Assembly: GCA_035625025.1 (NCBI GenBank)
Contig: DASPQJ010000040.1
Location: 1-64,000 of the forward strand
Source: Bog-793 sp035625025
GTDB taxonomy: Bacteria; Actinomycetota; Acidimicrobiia; Acidimicrobiales; Bog-793
DNA: 64,000 bases
Direction: 5' to 3'
In this document: in pieces, positions 34,593-43,775 of the stretch
Position numbering within the stretch: position 1 is the stretch's first letter
Layout of the letters: every line of letters starts with the position of its first letter
Program-made: the position numbers and the translations under genes
Notes under the pieces: model-generated
The model's input: only the letters and a program-made list of their open reading frames with translations
The model's database searches: none
Told to the model about the DNA's origin: nothing

Positions 34593-37500
34593 TCACGCCA
34601 CGGCCGGGCCCGCCATCGCGGCGGCGAGAGCGCGCCGAGCATCCGCCACCGCGTCCCCGAGATCGGCGACTTCGTACTCGACGGCGCCGTCTGGGGGCGC
34701 GAGAAAGACGAAAACCACCCGGTCGACCGGTCGCGCGAGGGCTGTCGCCAGGGCGAGCGCGTAGGCACCGGCCTGCATTCGATAGCGGCGCGCGCTGGCA
34801 GGCACCGCGGCCGCGCTCGGGAGCAGGTCTGTCTTGTAATCGACGACGATGAGCCGGTCGCCTTCCGGGAAACAGAGGTCGACGACGCCTTCGAGCACGC
34901 CCCCTTCGACCGGGACGGTCACGGGCAGCTCCCGCCAGCGGTTTCTCGCCGCGGCCGCGGCCACGACGATCGGGGTTGCGAACGCCGACCGGGCGAGCGC
35001 CGCCACCTCGTCGACGCGGTCGGCGCACCCCTCACGGAACGCCTCGTCGCGGGCGAGCTCGTCGAGCCGGATGTCTCCGGCGAGATCGGCGCGCTGCAGG
35101 ACGCCGTGAACCGCCCGGCCGATCGCCGTCGCCGCTCGACGCGACTTCCAACGAGCCTGGTCCGCAGGCTCGTCCTCGCCAGTCGACCAAGGGACCGGAG
35201 CGGCCCAGGAGTCGCGGCCGACGAGCGCGGCGAGCTCGCTCGCGGCGACGCTCGTCAATCGTGCCGCACGTCGCGTGACCTCGGCGCGCCCGGCACGCCA
35301 ACGCGCGAAGGACTCCGGGTCGGCTGCGGGCCCTCGAGGCGCGGGCGGACGCCCGGAACGCGCCGAACGCGCCTTCGTCGCCCGGGGAACTGCGCGGATC
35401 GACGCGTCTTGCCACAACCCTCCGAGGTCTTCGAGACGGGACGCGATGCGCTCAGCCAGTGACGGTCGACCCCGTTCGGCGGCGGTCGAGCGGCGCAGCG
35501 AGACGACGAGATGGTCCCGCGCCCGGGTCATCGCCACGTAGCAAAGACGCAGATCCTCCTCCGTGGCCCGCACGAGCTCGGCTTCGGCGAGGGGCGCGAA
35601 CCCCGTCGTTTCCACGTCGCGGCGCAGTCGGACCTCGGCTCTGCCAGCGGCGTCGAAAAGCACCGCCTTGCGGGCGGTCGGGCTCTGTTGGATGCCACCG
35701 AGCTCGGCGACGATGACCACCGGAAACTCGAGGCCCTTGGCCGCGTGGATCGTAAGAATCCGAACGGCGTCGTCGGCCTCCCCCATCGCCGTTTCGCGGG
35801 CACGGACCCGACCGGCAGCTTGTCGGTCCATCCACTCGAGCATCTCGGCGGTCGTCGCCCCGCCTGACTCGGCGAATGCCCGCGCTTGATCGACGACGAA
35901 GCGAAGCCGCCGCACGGCCTCCCGCCCGTGCCGCGACAACGCGGCGAGCTCGAAGACCTCGAAGTCGCGCACGACGGCCTCGAGCGTGCCGACGACGCCG
36001 AGCAGGTGACGGCGGGCGGCGATCGCCGTCAGCCGGCCCAGGGCCGCGGCCACGGGATCGTCCGGGACGACACCGGGACTCTCCTCCAGGCTCCAGATGC
36101 CTCCCTGCCGCCGATAGCGGAGAAGGTCGTCGTCGCCGCAGGCGAGCATCGGCGTCCGCAGCGCCGTGATGATCGCGGCTTCGTCGCCCGCGGAGTCCAC
36201 AGCCCTCAGGCAGGCGAGAAGATCCCTCACCTCGGGTGAGGAATAGACGAGCGAGGTCGAGTCCACCCGGAAGGGAACATCCGCGGCGTCGAGCGCCGCC
36301 TCGAGCTCGGAAAGGCCGGTGCGCCGCGTGAGGAGGATCGCGATGTCGCCGTATCGAACGGGACGCGTCTCGGTCGTGGTTTCGACGGGCCATTCCTCAC
36401 GGACCGCCGCGACGACGACCGCGGCGATGTCGGCGCCCTCGCGCTCGCGTCGCTCGTGAGCCGAGACTTTGGCGTTCGCCGCCGCCCCGAGGATCGAAAC
36501 CGGCGCCCGGGAGCCCCGCCTGCGGTGGGGTCCGAGTGGGGCGTAACCCGACCCGGTCGGGCTCGCCGCTTCCCTACCATCGGCTGGCGCGAACAGCGGC
36601 GCAAAGACCCCGTTCACCCAGTCGATGATGCCGGGAGCCGACCGGAAGTTCGTCGTCAGCCGGACGGGACCGGATGGGACCAGATCGTGCATCGCGGCCG
36701 CATAGACCTCGGGCGCGGCGCCACGGAAGCGATAGATCGACTGGCGGGGGTCGCCGACGAAAAAGAGCTTCCCGGGAATCGCCCTGCCCGCCGAGTCCTG
36801 CCCGAGGAGCCGGAGGATCTCGAGCTGCAGCGGGTCGGTGTCCTGGAACTCGTCGACAAGGATGTGGCTGTAACGCGTGCTCACGGCGCGTCTCACGTCC
36901 GGATCACCGGCAAGCAGGTCGCGCGTGAACACGAGAAGGTCGTGGAAGCACAGCTCTCCGCTACGCCGGCGCCTCTCGGCGGCGGACACCGCCTCGCTCC
37001 CGAGCCTGAGAACGAGCGCGTCGAGCACCGCTTCGCGCAACTTTGCGGCGTGCGCCGACCGCAAATCGTCGAGTCCGGCCACCTCCGCCCGTATTTCGGC
37101 GACGTCCAAGCCCTTCCAATCCTCCTTGCGACCCTTGTGGCCCGCTCGCCAGGGACCGATCGAGCAGAGCCACCGGAGTCGATCGGCCCAGTCGACAAGT
37201 CTCGTTGCGCGGTCAAGATCGGTCTCGATCCTCCCGATCAGCTCACCGAGCGTGTCGGCGCCGTTCGTGCAGGACTCGCGACGTCCGCGCAGGGCGCGCA
37301 TCGCGTCGATGACGCGGTCCGTGGCGGCATCGACGTCGGTCCCGAGACTCTCGACGGTGAGTGCCGGGCTCTTTCCCGGGGTCCGGTGACGGTCCCACGC
37401 CTGATCGATCTCGGAGGCCAGCTGCCGGAGGTGGCCGAGCGTGACGCCGATCGCCAGCGAGGCCGCGACGAGCACCTCGCTGTCTGGGTCATCGAGCAGC

Positions 37501-37940
37501 GCATCGAGGAACGTCGCGAAACGTCGCTCGAAGTCGGTATCGGACTGGATCTCGTCGAGGACCCGAAGCCGCAGGGGAAGCCCTGCGGCGAGAGGGTGCT
37601 CGAGAAGGATCCTCTGGGCGAACCCGTGAATCGTCGTCATGGAGGCGTTATCGAGTTCGTGGAGCGCGGACCCCGCCCAGTCTCCTCCTGGGCGAGCCGA
37701 CTCTCTCACGAGCTCGTCGTGGATCCGTTCCCGCAGGTCCGCTGCGGCCGCCTCGGTGAAGGTGATCGCCGCGACCGCGCCGAGGGAAGCGCGCTGCGTC
37801 GCCGTCAGCGCGAGAACCCTGCGGACGAGCTCGCTCGTCTTGCCGGTGCCGGCGCCGGCCTCGACGAAGAGCGTCTCGTCGAGGTTGTCCCGGACGGCGC
37901 GCCGCGCCGAGTCGTCGATCATGGGCGGCGGCTCACTCAT
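34593..37940 (-). CDS. AddA/AdnB-like UvrD helicase with C-terminal nuclease
   Basis: 1115 residues. A UvrD-type helicase opens with ETLFVEAGAGTGKTSELVRR (Walker A), then AITFTEAAAADLRERI, ILVDEFQDTDPLQLEIL (Walker B), GDPRQSIYRFRGA and ILTIHAAKGLEFPVVIVAEL. The C-terminal PD-(D/E)xK nuclease shows GVVDLCFPEGDRLIVVDYKTD. With the neighbouring gene it should form a heterodimeric helicase-nuclease that resects double-strand breaks for RecA. ATG 37940 overlaps the end of the upstream gene by 8 bases. Whether the pair is closer to AddAB or to AdnAB needs a tree. Confidence 0.93.
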   Translation of the reverse strand: MSEPPPMIDDSARRAVRDNLDETLFVEAGAGTGKTSELVRRVLALTATQRASLGAVAAITFTEAAAADLRERIHDELVRESARPGGDWAGSALHELDNASMTTIHGFAQRILLEHPLAAGLPLRLRVLDEIQSDTDFERRFATFLDALLDDPDSEVLVAASLAIGVTLGHLRQLASEIDQAWDRHRTPGKSPALTVESLGTDVDAATDRVIDAMRALRGRRESCTNGADTLGELIGRIETDLDRATRLVDWADRLRWLCSIGPWRAGHKGRKEDWKGLDVAEIRAEVAGLDDLRSAHAAKLREAVLDALVLRLGSEAVSAAERRRRSGELCFHDLLVFTRDLLAGDPDVRRAVSTRYSHILVDEFQDTDPLQLEILRLLGQDSAGRAIPGKLFFVGDPRQSIYRFRGAAPEVYAAAMHDLVPSGPVRLTTNFRSAPGIIDWVNGVFAPLFAPADGREAASPTGSGYAPLGPHRRRGSRAPVSILGAAANAKVSAHERREREGADIAAVVVAAVREEWPVETTTETRPVRYGDIAILLTRRTGLSELEAALDAADVPFRVDSTSLVYSSPEVRDLLACLRAVDSAGDEAAIITALRTPMLACGDDDLLRYRRQGGIWSLEESPGVVPDDPVAAALGRLTAIAARRHLLGVVGTLEAVVRDFEVFELAALSRHGREAVRRLRFVVDQARAFAESGGATTAEMLEWMDRQAAGRVRARETAMGEADDAVRILTIHAAKGLEFPVVIVAELGGIQQSPTARKAVLFDAAGRAEVRLRRDVETTGFAPLAEAELVRATEEDLRLCYVAMTRARDHLVVSLRRSTAAERGRPSLAERIASRLEDLGGLWQDASIRAVPRATKARSARSGRPPAPRGPAADPESFARWRAGRAEVTRRAARLTSVAASELAALVGRDSWAAPVPWSTGEDEPADQARWKSRRAATAIGRAVHGVLQRADLAGDIRLDELARDEAFREGCADRVDEVAALARSAFATPIVVAAAAARNRWRELPVTVPVEGGVLEGVVDLCFPEGDRLIVVDYKTDLLPSAAAVPASARRYRMQAGAYALALATALARPVDRVVFVFLAPPDGAVEYEVADLGDAVADARRALAAAMAGPAVA

Positions 37941-40900
37941 CGGTCGTCTCCGGCTCGACGAGGTTCACGTAGCTCGTGAGCACGGGTGCGGCGCGGGCCA
38001 CCCTCCAGAGCACGTCACGTTCGACGGGGCAGATGGTGTCGAAGTCGCACCAGCGGCAGTGCTCGAACGATTCCTGCTGGCGCGCGCCGGGACGGAACGG
38101 GAAGCAGCCTGATTCAACCGTTCCGGCGAGCACGGACAGGACCTCCTGGGTGCGCGCGATGGTCCCGCCGTCGAGCTCGATCGCGACCTCCTCGTCTGGT
38201 TCGTCCACGAACCGGTAGCTCGCCCGCACAGGGACGCCGGGTTCGTCCGACACCAGTGCGGCGCGCGCCGCGAGGGCGTAGATAGGGAGCTGGAGATGAC
38301 GGCCACCGTCGACCGGGTCGACGACTATCCCCTTGTACGACGCCGCCTTGCCCGTCTTGTAGTCGATGACGTCGAGCGCCCCGTCCGATCGTCGATCGAC
38401 GCGGTCGATCTTGCCCCGGAAACTGAGCTTCCTGTCCCCGACGGTGAAATCGACCGGCGGCGCTGCGGAAGTGCCGAACGACCATTCGACGGTGATCGGC
38501 TTCGCCCCACGCCTTTGGCGCGACTCGGCGTCGCGGGCCCGTTCCGCCTCGAGCTTGTCCAGGAGCTCGCGACGGGTCCTCATCCAGAGGATCCGCTTGC
38601 CCGTCCGGCCGAGACGCTCGTAGCGATCGCAGACCTCCGTCGCGATGTCCCAGAGACGCGCCGCGGCCCCGGCTGGATCGAGGTCATTCGTCTGGGGGAG
38701 GCCGATGACCTCTCGCATGTACCGTTCGAGCACCTCGTGAGCGATTTGACCGCGATCGCGGGGGTCGATCTCGGTGCGACGCTCGGGCGCGTCGATCACC
38801 TCGCAACGGAGTTCGTGGCCGAGGAAGTACCGGAACGGACAGACGGCGAACTCTTCGAGCGTGGTCGGCGACAGGACGCTGCCGACGAGGCCGTCAGCGC
38901 CCGCCCCGTCCTCCAGCCGCCCGGCGAACCGACCAAATGAACGCGCACCTCGGGCGGCGGCAGCCCGGCTGCCGGACGCCAGATGGGGTGAGGCGGCGAC
39001 GAGGAAGGACACGACCTGGTCGTGACGGGACGCGGAAGTCGCGATGAAGGCCGCACTCACGACCTCGCCCTCGCCGATCGCGGGGACTGACCCGACCGCC
39101 ACCGACTCCAGCGCCCCGACCGAACTCGCGACGCGCCGCGTGGGGGTGTCGCGGCCGACGAATCGGGAACGAATCCGGGCCCGTCCGTCGCGGGAGTCCC
39201 GATCTCGTCGCGTCAAGACCGTCCGTGCCGCGCCGGAAAGAGCAACAAAGAGGAGGCGGCGGTCCCGTTCGACCGCCTTGCCCGGCGTCGCGGCCTCGAG
39301 TCCCACCGTCTCGCGTTCTTCGGTGGACAGAACCGCACTCGCATGCGCCCGGCGCGGCAATTCGCCCTCGACACACCCGAGCACGACGGCAAGGTCGAGC
39401 TCGAGGCCCGTCGCCGCATCGAGCGGACCGACGATGATTCCCGACGACAGTCGGCCTGTCGGCGGTGCGGGACGGTCCAGCGCGCTGACGAGCGCCCGCG
39501 AGAACCGGGTGAGATCGGGGCGAGCGTCGACACCGTCGAGCACCTCGAGCTCGACCAGCGCGTCGGCGATAGCCGCCCCGAGACGGTCGTCGGTCTCGTC
39601 GCTCGCCAGGGGTTCGTCTCTGCCCCCGAGATAGCGGGTGAGCACGGCTCGTGACCACTCGACGAAACCGGACCAGCTGCGCAGCTCCGCGGCCGCGCGG
39701 CATGTCGCGTCGAGCTCTTCGACGAACGCCTGCAACTTGACAGACGCGGCGAGGACGCGCTCGGAACGCTCGAGGCGCGTCCGCGAGCTCACCGAGCACT
39801 CTGGCCCCCCCAACAGGCTCTCCTCTCCGAGCGCGCGTCGGCTCTCCTCGGCGAGCGCGTCCAGGTGCCTTCGCCACTCGGCGGCGGTGCCGCCCACGAT
39901 CCCTGAGAGGCGCGAAACCCGCTCCCAGTCTCCGACGGGGGTCGCGGTCCCGTCCCCCTGGCGTATCGGCACCGAGCGAAGCCAGGCCATGACGGCGGCG
40001 CGTTCGAGTCCCGAGATCGCGAGATCAAGGAGACCGAAGAGGAAGCGCGCGGTCGATGAGTCGGCAACCCGGTCAGGTGAGGGACCATTCCAGGCGATCC
40101 CGGCCTCGCCGAGAGTCGTCGCGATCAGACGCAGGTACGGGTCCCGCGACGCGAACAAGAGCGCCACGCGCTCTGGCGCGCCGCCCGCGGCGAGATGCTC
40201 GAGCACGAGGCGGACGGCGGCACGCGTCTCGGACTCGGCATCGGGAGCCACGAGACTGTCCTGCGCGCCGATCGGACTGTCCGGGTCGGCCTCCGTTGCT
40301 GCCAGGAGCGCGGGGCCGACGACAGCGAAACCTTCCCCGGCGAGGGTCTCGCCCAATCGTCGGCTCGGTGCGTCGGCGGCACCATCGGAAACCACCCCGA
40401 GCTGGACCTCAACTTCGCTCGCCTCGGCGACCGCCCCCAGCAGGCGAACTTCGGCGGGACGCATCCGTTCGGGAAGATGGATGACGAGACGATCCCAACC
40501 GCGCCCCGACCGACCGCTGCGGATTTCGTCCACGGCGGCGTCGACCAGATCGACGTCGTCGAACCAACGTTCGCGGAGTCGTTCCCGCATCGACGCACAC
40601 AACACCGAGAGATCCGCGCCGCGGGGACTCGCCGACGCAAGGCGCGCCAACCCGACCGCACCGAGCTGGCGAACCTCCTTGTAGACGTCGACGAGCTCCT
40701 GCTCCGTCGAGGGGTGTTCGGCGACGGCGGCAAGGAACGCCGGATGGTCGCGCAGCGCGGAACGCGCGGCAGACCCGAGCGCGGCACGGCCGAGGGGACG
40801 GCGGCCTTCCCGCCGGCAGGCTGGGCCGCCGATCTCTGCGGCAAGGTCGGCTAGCACGAGAAAGCGGACGTTGACGAGACCGCGCGCGCCGCCCGGACGA

Positions 40901-41076
40901 ATTCGGGCCGCCAGCCGGTGTCGCAGCGCGCGAGCTGCTCGTGCCGACGGAGCGACAACGGTGACCGCTGCGGACGGATCTCCTCGCTGGAATGCGTCGA
41001 CGGAACCGGCGAGCGCGTCGAAGGCGGGTGTCCCGACGCGGACAAAGCGCAAGCTCCCCGGCACCCCGGCGAGCAT
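37933..41076 (-). CDS. AddB-like nuclease subunit with Fe-S cluster cysteines
   Basis: About 1047 residues from ATG 41076; the frame is open further upstream through the cysH wreck. The N-terminal helicase-like part lacks a Walker A motif. The C-terminal nuclease shows GALDVIDYKTGKAASYKG. Cysteines at EEFAVCPFRYFL before the nuclease and CRWCDFDTIC after it form the C...C-x2-C-x5-C pattern that binds 4Fe-4S in AddB-type subunits. It partners the UvrD-nuclease encoded next, with an 8-base overlap. It should contribute the second nuclease and bind recombination hotspots or DNA ends. Confidence 0.88.
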   Translation of the reverse strand: MLAGVPGSLRFVRVGTPAFDALAGSVDAFQRGDPSAAVTVVAPSARAARALRHRLAARIRPGGARGLVNVRFLVLADLAAEIGGPACRREGRRPLGRAALGSAARSALRDHPAFLAAVAEHPSTEQELVDVYKEVRQLGAVGLARLASASPRGADLSVLCASMRERLRERWFDDVDLVDAAVDEIRSGRSGRGWDRLVIHLPERMRPAEVRLLGAVAEASEVEVQLGVVSDGAADAPSRRLGETLAGEGFAVVGPALLAATEADPDSPIGAQDSLVAPDAESETRAAVRLVLEHLAAGGAPERVALLFASRDPYLRLIATTLGEAGIAWNGPSPDRVADSSTARFLFGLLDLAISGLERAAVMAWLRSVPIRQGDGTATPVGDWERVSRLSGIVGGTAAEWRRHLDALAEESRRALGEESLLGGPECSVSSRTRLERSERVLAASVKLQAFVEELDATCRAAAELRSWSGFVEWSRAVLTRYLGGRDEPLASDETDDRLGAAIADALVELEVLDGVDARPDLTRFSRALVSALDRPAPPTGRLSSGIIVGPLDAATGLELDLAVVLGCVEGELPRRAHASAVLSTEERETVGLEAATPGKAVERDRRLLFVALSGAARTVLTRRDRDSRDGRARIRSRFVGRDTPTRRVASSVGALESVAVGSVPAIGEGEVVSAAFIATSASRHDQVVSFLVAASPHLASGSRAAAARGARSFGRFAGRLEDGAGADGLVGSVLSPTTLEEFAVCPFRYFLGHELRCEVIDAPERRTEIDPRDRGQIAHEVLERYMREVIGLPQTNDLDPAGAAARLWDIATEVCDRYERLGRTGKRILWMRTRRELLDKLEAERARDAESRQRRGAKPITVEWSFGTSAAPPVDFTVGDRKLSFRGKIDRVDRRSDGALDVIDYKTGKAASYKGIVVDPVDGGRHLQLPIYALAARAALVSDEPGVPVRASYRFVDEPDEEVAIELDGGTIARTQEVLSVLAGTVESGCFPFRPGARQQESFEHCRWCDFDTICPVERDVLWRVARAAPVLTSYVNLVEPETTDE

Positions 41077-41169
41077 ACGGCTCGGTTGCGACGGCGCGTG
41101 GCGGCCGATGAACTCCCCCCAGGCCGTGGAGCTGGCGATGTTCGCGGGAGGATCGGCCGACGTCCCGGC

Positions 41170-41860
41170 CGGTGAGAGGTGCAGCCCGCACTCCGTCTTG
41201 TCGCCGTCCGGCCCGCGCCGCCCCGAGGTCCTCCCTCGGGGGGGCGATCGGCCGGGTCGTTCGAGCACCTCCGATCGACACGCAGCCGGCCGCGTTGAGC
41301 GGGTGGCGCGGGAGGAGATGGTCCCCGACATAGCGGTCGACGTCCGCGTCGGTCCACATCGCCATGGGGTTGACCTTCACGAGTTGCTTCGCCGGTTCCC
41401 AGACGACGACGGGGCACCGGCCCGCTCGGGCGTGTCGACACGCTTCAGCCCGGTGATCCACGCGGCCCTGCCGGTAAGCGCGCGCGAGCGGAGCGACCTG
41501 GCGCATCTCGTGACAACGCGGGTCCCACTGGGGCGCCCGGCGGGCCCGATCCCCGGTTCCACGACCGTGAGCTGCAGGCCGTAAAGACGTTCGATCTGTC
41601 GCACGTACGAGATCGTCTCGGAGAAATGAAAGCCGGTGTCGCGGAAGACACCTCAACAGCCGGATCGGCGCGCACCGCCAGATCGATGAGAACGCAGTCT
41701 TGGAACGAGAAGGCGACGACGACGTCGCCGCCGAATCGTCCGACCGCCACCGGCGGATCTCCGGTGCGCTCGCTCCGTCGAGCTCTTGCCCGACTTCGGC
41801 GATCTCGTCTTGGAGCGCGCCTGGCGCACAGGCCTCGCCGGCCAACTCGCGTTCCGCGAC
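41170..41860 (-). pseudogene. cysH: Broken cysH (APS/PAPS reductase)
   Basis: Pieces of a sulfate-assimilation reductase follow in order over at least three frames: ELDGASAPEIRRW; then GGDVVVAFSFQDCVLIDLAV and RADPAV; then YVRQIERLYGLQLTVVEPGI; then AAWITGLKRVDTPERA; then VKVNPMAMWTDADVDRYVG and HPLNAAGCVSIGG; and finally KTECGLHL at 41177-41200. The paired cysteines expected in the CC motif read CH (RCHEMRQ), and SIGC reads SIGG, so Fe-S ligands are lost as well as the frame. That points to real decay, not only base-calling error. The region 41077-41169 and 41861-42088 shows no gene. Confidence 0.82.
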
Positions 41861-42088
41861 AGCCGGGATCTCCTAGGCGGATTCCATGACGAGATCGACG
41901 CTAGTGCGACGCCTGACGGACCCGGCCGCGCCGCCTGCGGGACGACCGCGTCGGTGCGGAGCGGTTCACCGAACGGAGCAGCGATGGATGCCGGAAAAGG
42001 GCCGGCTATGCCGAATTGAGTCGATACCCCGCACTTCTTCGCCCGAGGCGACAGTCGAATGGCCGCCGACGGGACTAGCTTCGCCGTA

Positions 42089-42820
42089 ATGGCACGCACC
42101 CCGTTCGTCGATGGCATCGACCCGGACCAGGTTCCCCGGCACATCGCGGTCGTCATGGACGGCAACGGACGTTGGGCGACGCAGCGCGGATTGGAGCGAA
42201 CCGCGGGCCACGCCGCGAGCGAAGAGGCCCTCGTCGACACGGTCGACGGAGCTCTCGAGCTCGGCGTGGAGTGGTTCACCGCGTACGCGTTCTCGACTGA
42301 GAACTGGCGCCGCCCCCCCGACGAAGTGCGTTTCCTCATGAACTTCAACGAAGGGATCCTGCTTCGCAACAGAGACGAACTGAACGCCAAGGGCGTGCGA
42401 ATCCGAATCGCGGGCCGCAGGGACTGGCGTGTCCCGCGTCGACTGCTGCGCTATATAGACGACGCGGAGGCGCTCACCGCCGAGAACACGCGGATGACCT
42501 TCACGATCTGCTTCAACTACGGGGGCCGCGCCGAGATAATCGACGCCGTCCGAGCCCTGGTCGCGGAGGGCGTCCCGGCCAGCAAGATCGATGAACGCCG
42601 GTTCCGCTCCCACCTGTACTTCCCCGACATGCCCGATCCGGATCTCATCATCCGCACCTCGAGCGAATATCGGATCTCCAACTTCCTGCTCTGGGAACTC
42701 GCCTATTCCGAGCTCGTCTTCACCGACGTCCTCTGGCCGGACTTCCGCCGCGACGACCTCTTCGCGGCGGTACGCGAATACCAGCATCGGGAGCGCCGCT
42801 ACGGGGGGATAGACCGATGA
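42089..42820 (+). CDS. uppS: Undecaprenyl (polyprenyl) diphosphate synthase
   Basis: 243 residues of the cis-prenyltransferase family. The catalytic aspartate is D24 in HIAVVMDGNGRWATQRG, followed by GHAASEEALVD, AYAFSTENWRRP and the dimer/IPP motif DLIIRTSSEYRISNFLLWEL. It condenses isopentenyl diphosphate onto an allylic primer to make the lipid carrier for cell-wall synthesis. Relatives read RTSGE or RTSNE at RTSSE. ATG 42089 is chosen since it gives the family N-terminus; no clear ribosome binding site precedes it. Confidence 0.95.
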   Translation: MARTPFVDGIDPDQVPRHIAVVMDGNGRWATQRGLERTAGHAASEEALVDTVDGALELGVEWFTAYAFSTENWRRPPDEVRFLMNFNEGILLRNRDELNAKGVRIRIAGRRDWRVPRRLLRYIDDAEALTAENTRMTFTICFNYGGRAEIIDAVRALVAEGVPASKIDERRFRSHLYFPDMPDPDLIIRTSSEYRISNFLLWELAYSELVFTDVLWPDFRRDDLFAAVREYQHRERRYGGIDR

Positions 42821-42967
42821 GCGCACGAGAATCGACGACCGAACCGGCGGAGGCTCGGTATCACCGATGAAGCAAGGTCGGCCCCACGGGGAAACCGGCT
42901 CGCCCTTCCCGATCGGCAGCGCCGGAACGGCTCCCTTCAGCGACCGCATCCTCGGGACCTAGGACCA

Positions 42968-43699
42968 GTGGCGAACTACCGCGACACCGGAGTGGTCCTC
43001 CGAACGATCCGACTCGGCGAAGCAGACCGGATCGTCACCATCGTCACGCCTGAACACGGCAAGGTGCGAGCCGTGGCGAAGGGCGTCCGCAAGGTGAAAA
43101 GCCGCATCGGGGCGCGTCTCGAACCACTCACCCACGTCGACATGATGTGTTGGCGGGGCCGAGATCTCGACATCGTGACCCAAGTCGAGGTGCTCGACGT
43201 CTTCCGAGGAATCCGTTCCGATCTCGCTCGCCTCGGACCAGCGATGTCGATGCTCGAGATCGTCGACCAGGTCACCGTCGACCGTCAGGGTTCGCCGGAG
43301 CTCTACACCTTGCTCGTCGGCGCACTGCGCAGCCTCGAGGTCACCGCGTCGCCCGTCACCCTGGCGGCGTTTTGCCTGAAGCTCCTCATCGTCGAGGGCG
43401 TCGGACCAGTCACCGACTCGTGCGCTCATTGCGGCACCGTCGGACCCCTCGTCGCCTTCGACGCCGGAGAGGGCGGCTTTTTGTGCCACTCCTGCCGCCG
43501 GGGACAGGCGGTGTCGCCCGAGGTCGTCGCGCTTGCCCGACGCATCTGTTCGGGCGGGCTCGCCCGGGTCCTCGCCGAACCAGACGGGCCGGCGATCGAG
43601 GCGTTGGAGCGGATCGCGACCTCGGCCGTCGAACACCACCTCGACCGGCGGCTGCGCACGACGCGTCACCATCTCGTCGAAGAGACAACGCCGGCATAG
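42968..43699 (+). CDS. recO: DNA repair protein RecO
   Basis: 243 residues. The N-terminal OB fold opens MANYRDTGVVLRTIRLGEAD, followed by GKVRAVAKGVRKVKSR. The C-terminal part has a four-cysteine zinc site, CAHC and CHSC. RecO loads RecA on SSB-covered DNA with RecR. GTG 42968. The 147 bases after uppS include only very short frames, the first overlapping the uppS stop. Confidence 0.93.
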   Translation: MANYRDTGVVLRTIRLGEADRIVTIVTPEHGKVRAVAKGVRKVKSRIGARLEPLTHVDMMCWRGRDLDIVTQVEVLDVFRGIRSDLARLGPAMSMLEIVDQVTVDRQGSPELYTLLVGALRSLEVTASPVTLAAFCLKLLIVEGVGPVTDSCAHCGTVGPLVAFDAGEGGFLCHSCRRGQAVSPEVVALARRICSGGLARVLAEPDGPAIEALERIATSAVEHHLDRRLRTTRHHLVEETTPA

Positions 43700-43716
43700 G
43701 TCAAATCACAGGGTCT

Positions 43717-43747
43717 CGAATGCCAGACGCTCTGCGTCCGGCATTCG
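43717..43747. terminator. Hairpin between recO and glyS
   Basis: Arms CGAATGCCAGACGC (43717-43730) and GCGTCCGGCATTCG (43734-43747) pair at 13 of 14 positions around a 3-base loop. It lies 17 bases after recO stops and 28 bases before the glyS ATG. It may end the recO transcript or control glyS by attenuation; no T run follows. Confidence 0.55.
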
Positions 43748-43775
43748 GCGACTTCGACGCGGGTATCCTCGGGGC

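Noticed and set aside
36456..37979. Rightward 507-codon open frame opposite addA
   Set aside because: Antisense of the helicase-nuclease; no domain or ribosome binding site, and the reverse strand is clearly coding.
41077..41331. Upstream extension of the AddB-like ORF
   Set aside because: It runs through the cysH remnant (including KTECGLHL), so the open frame is a coincidence of decay.
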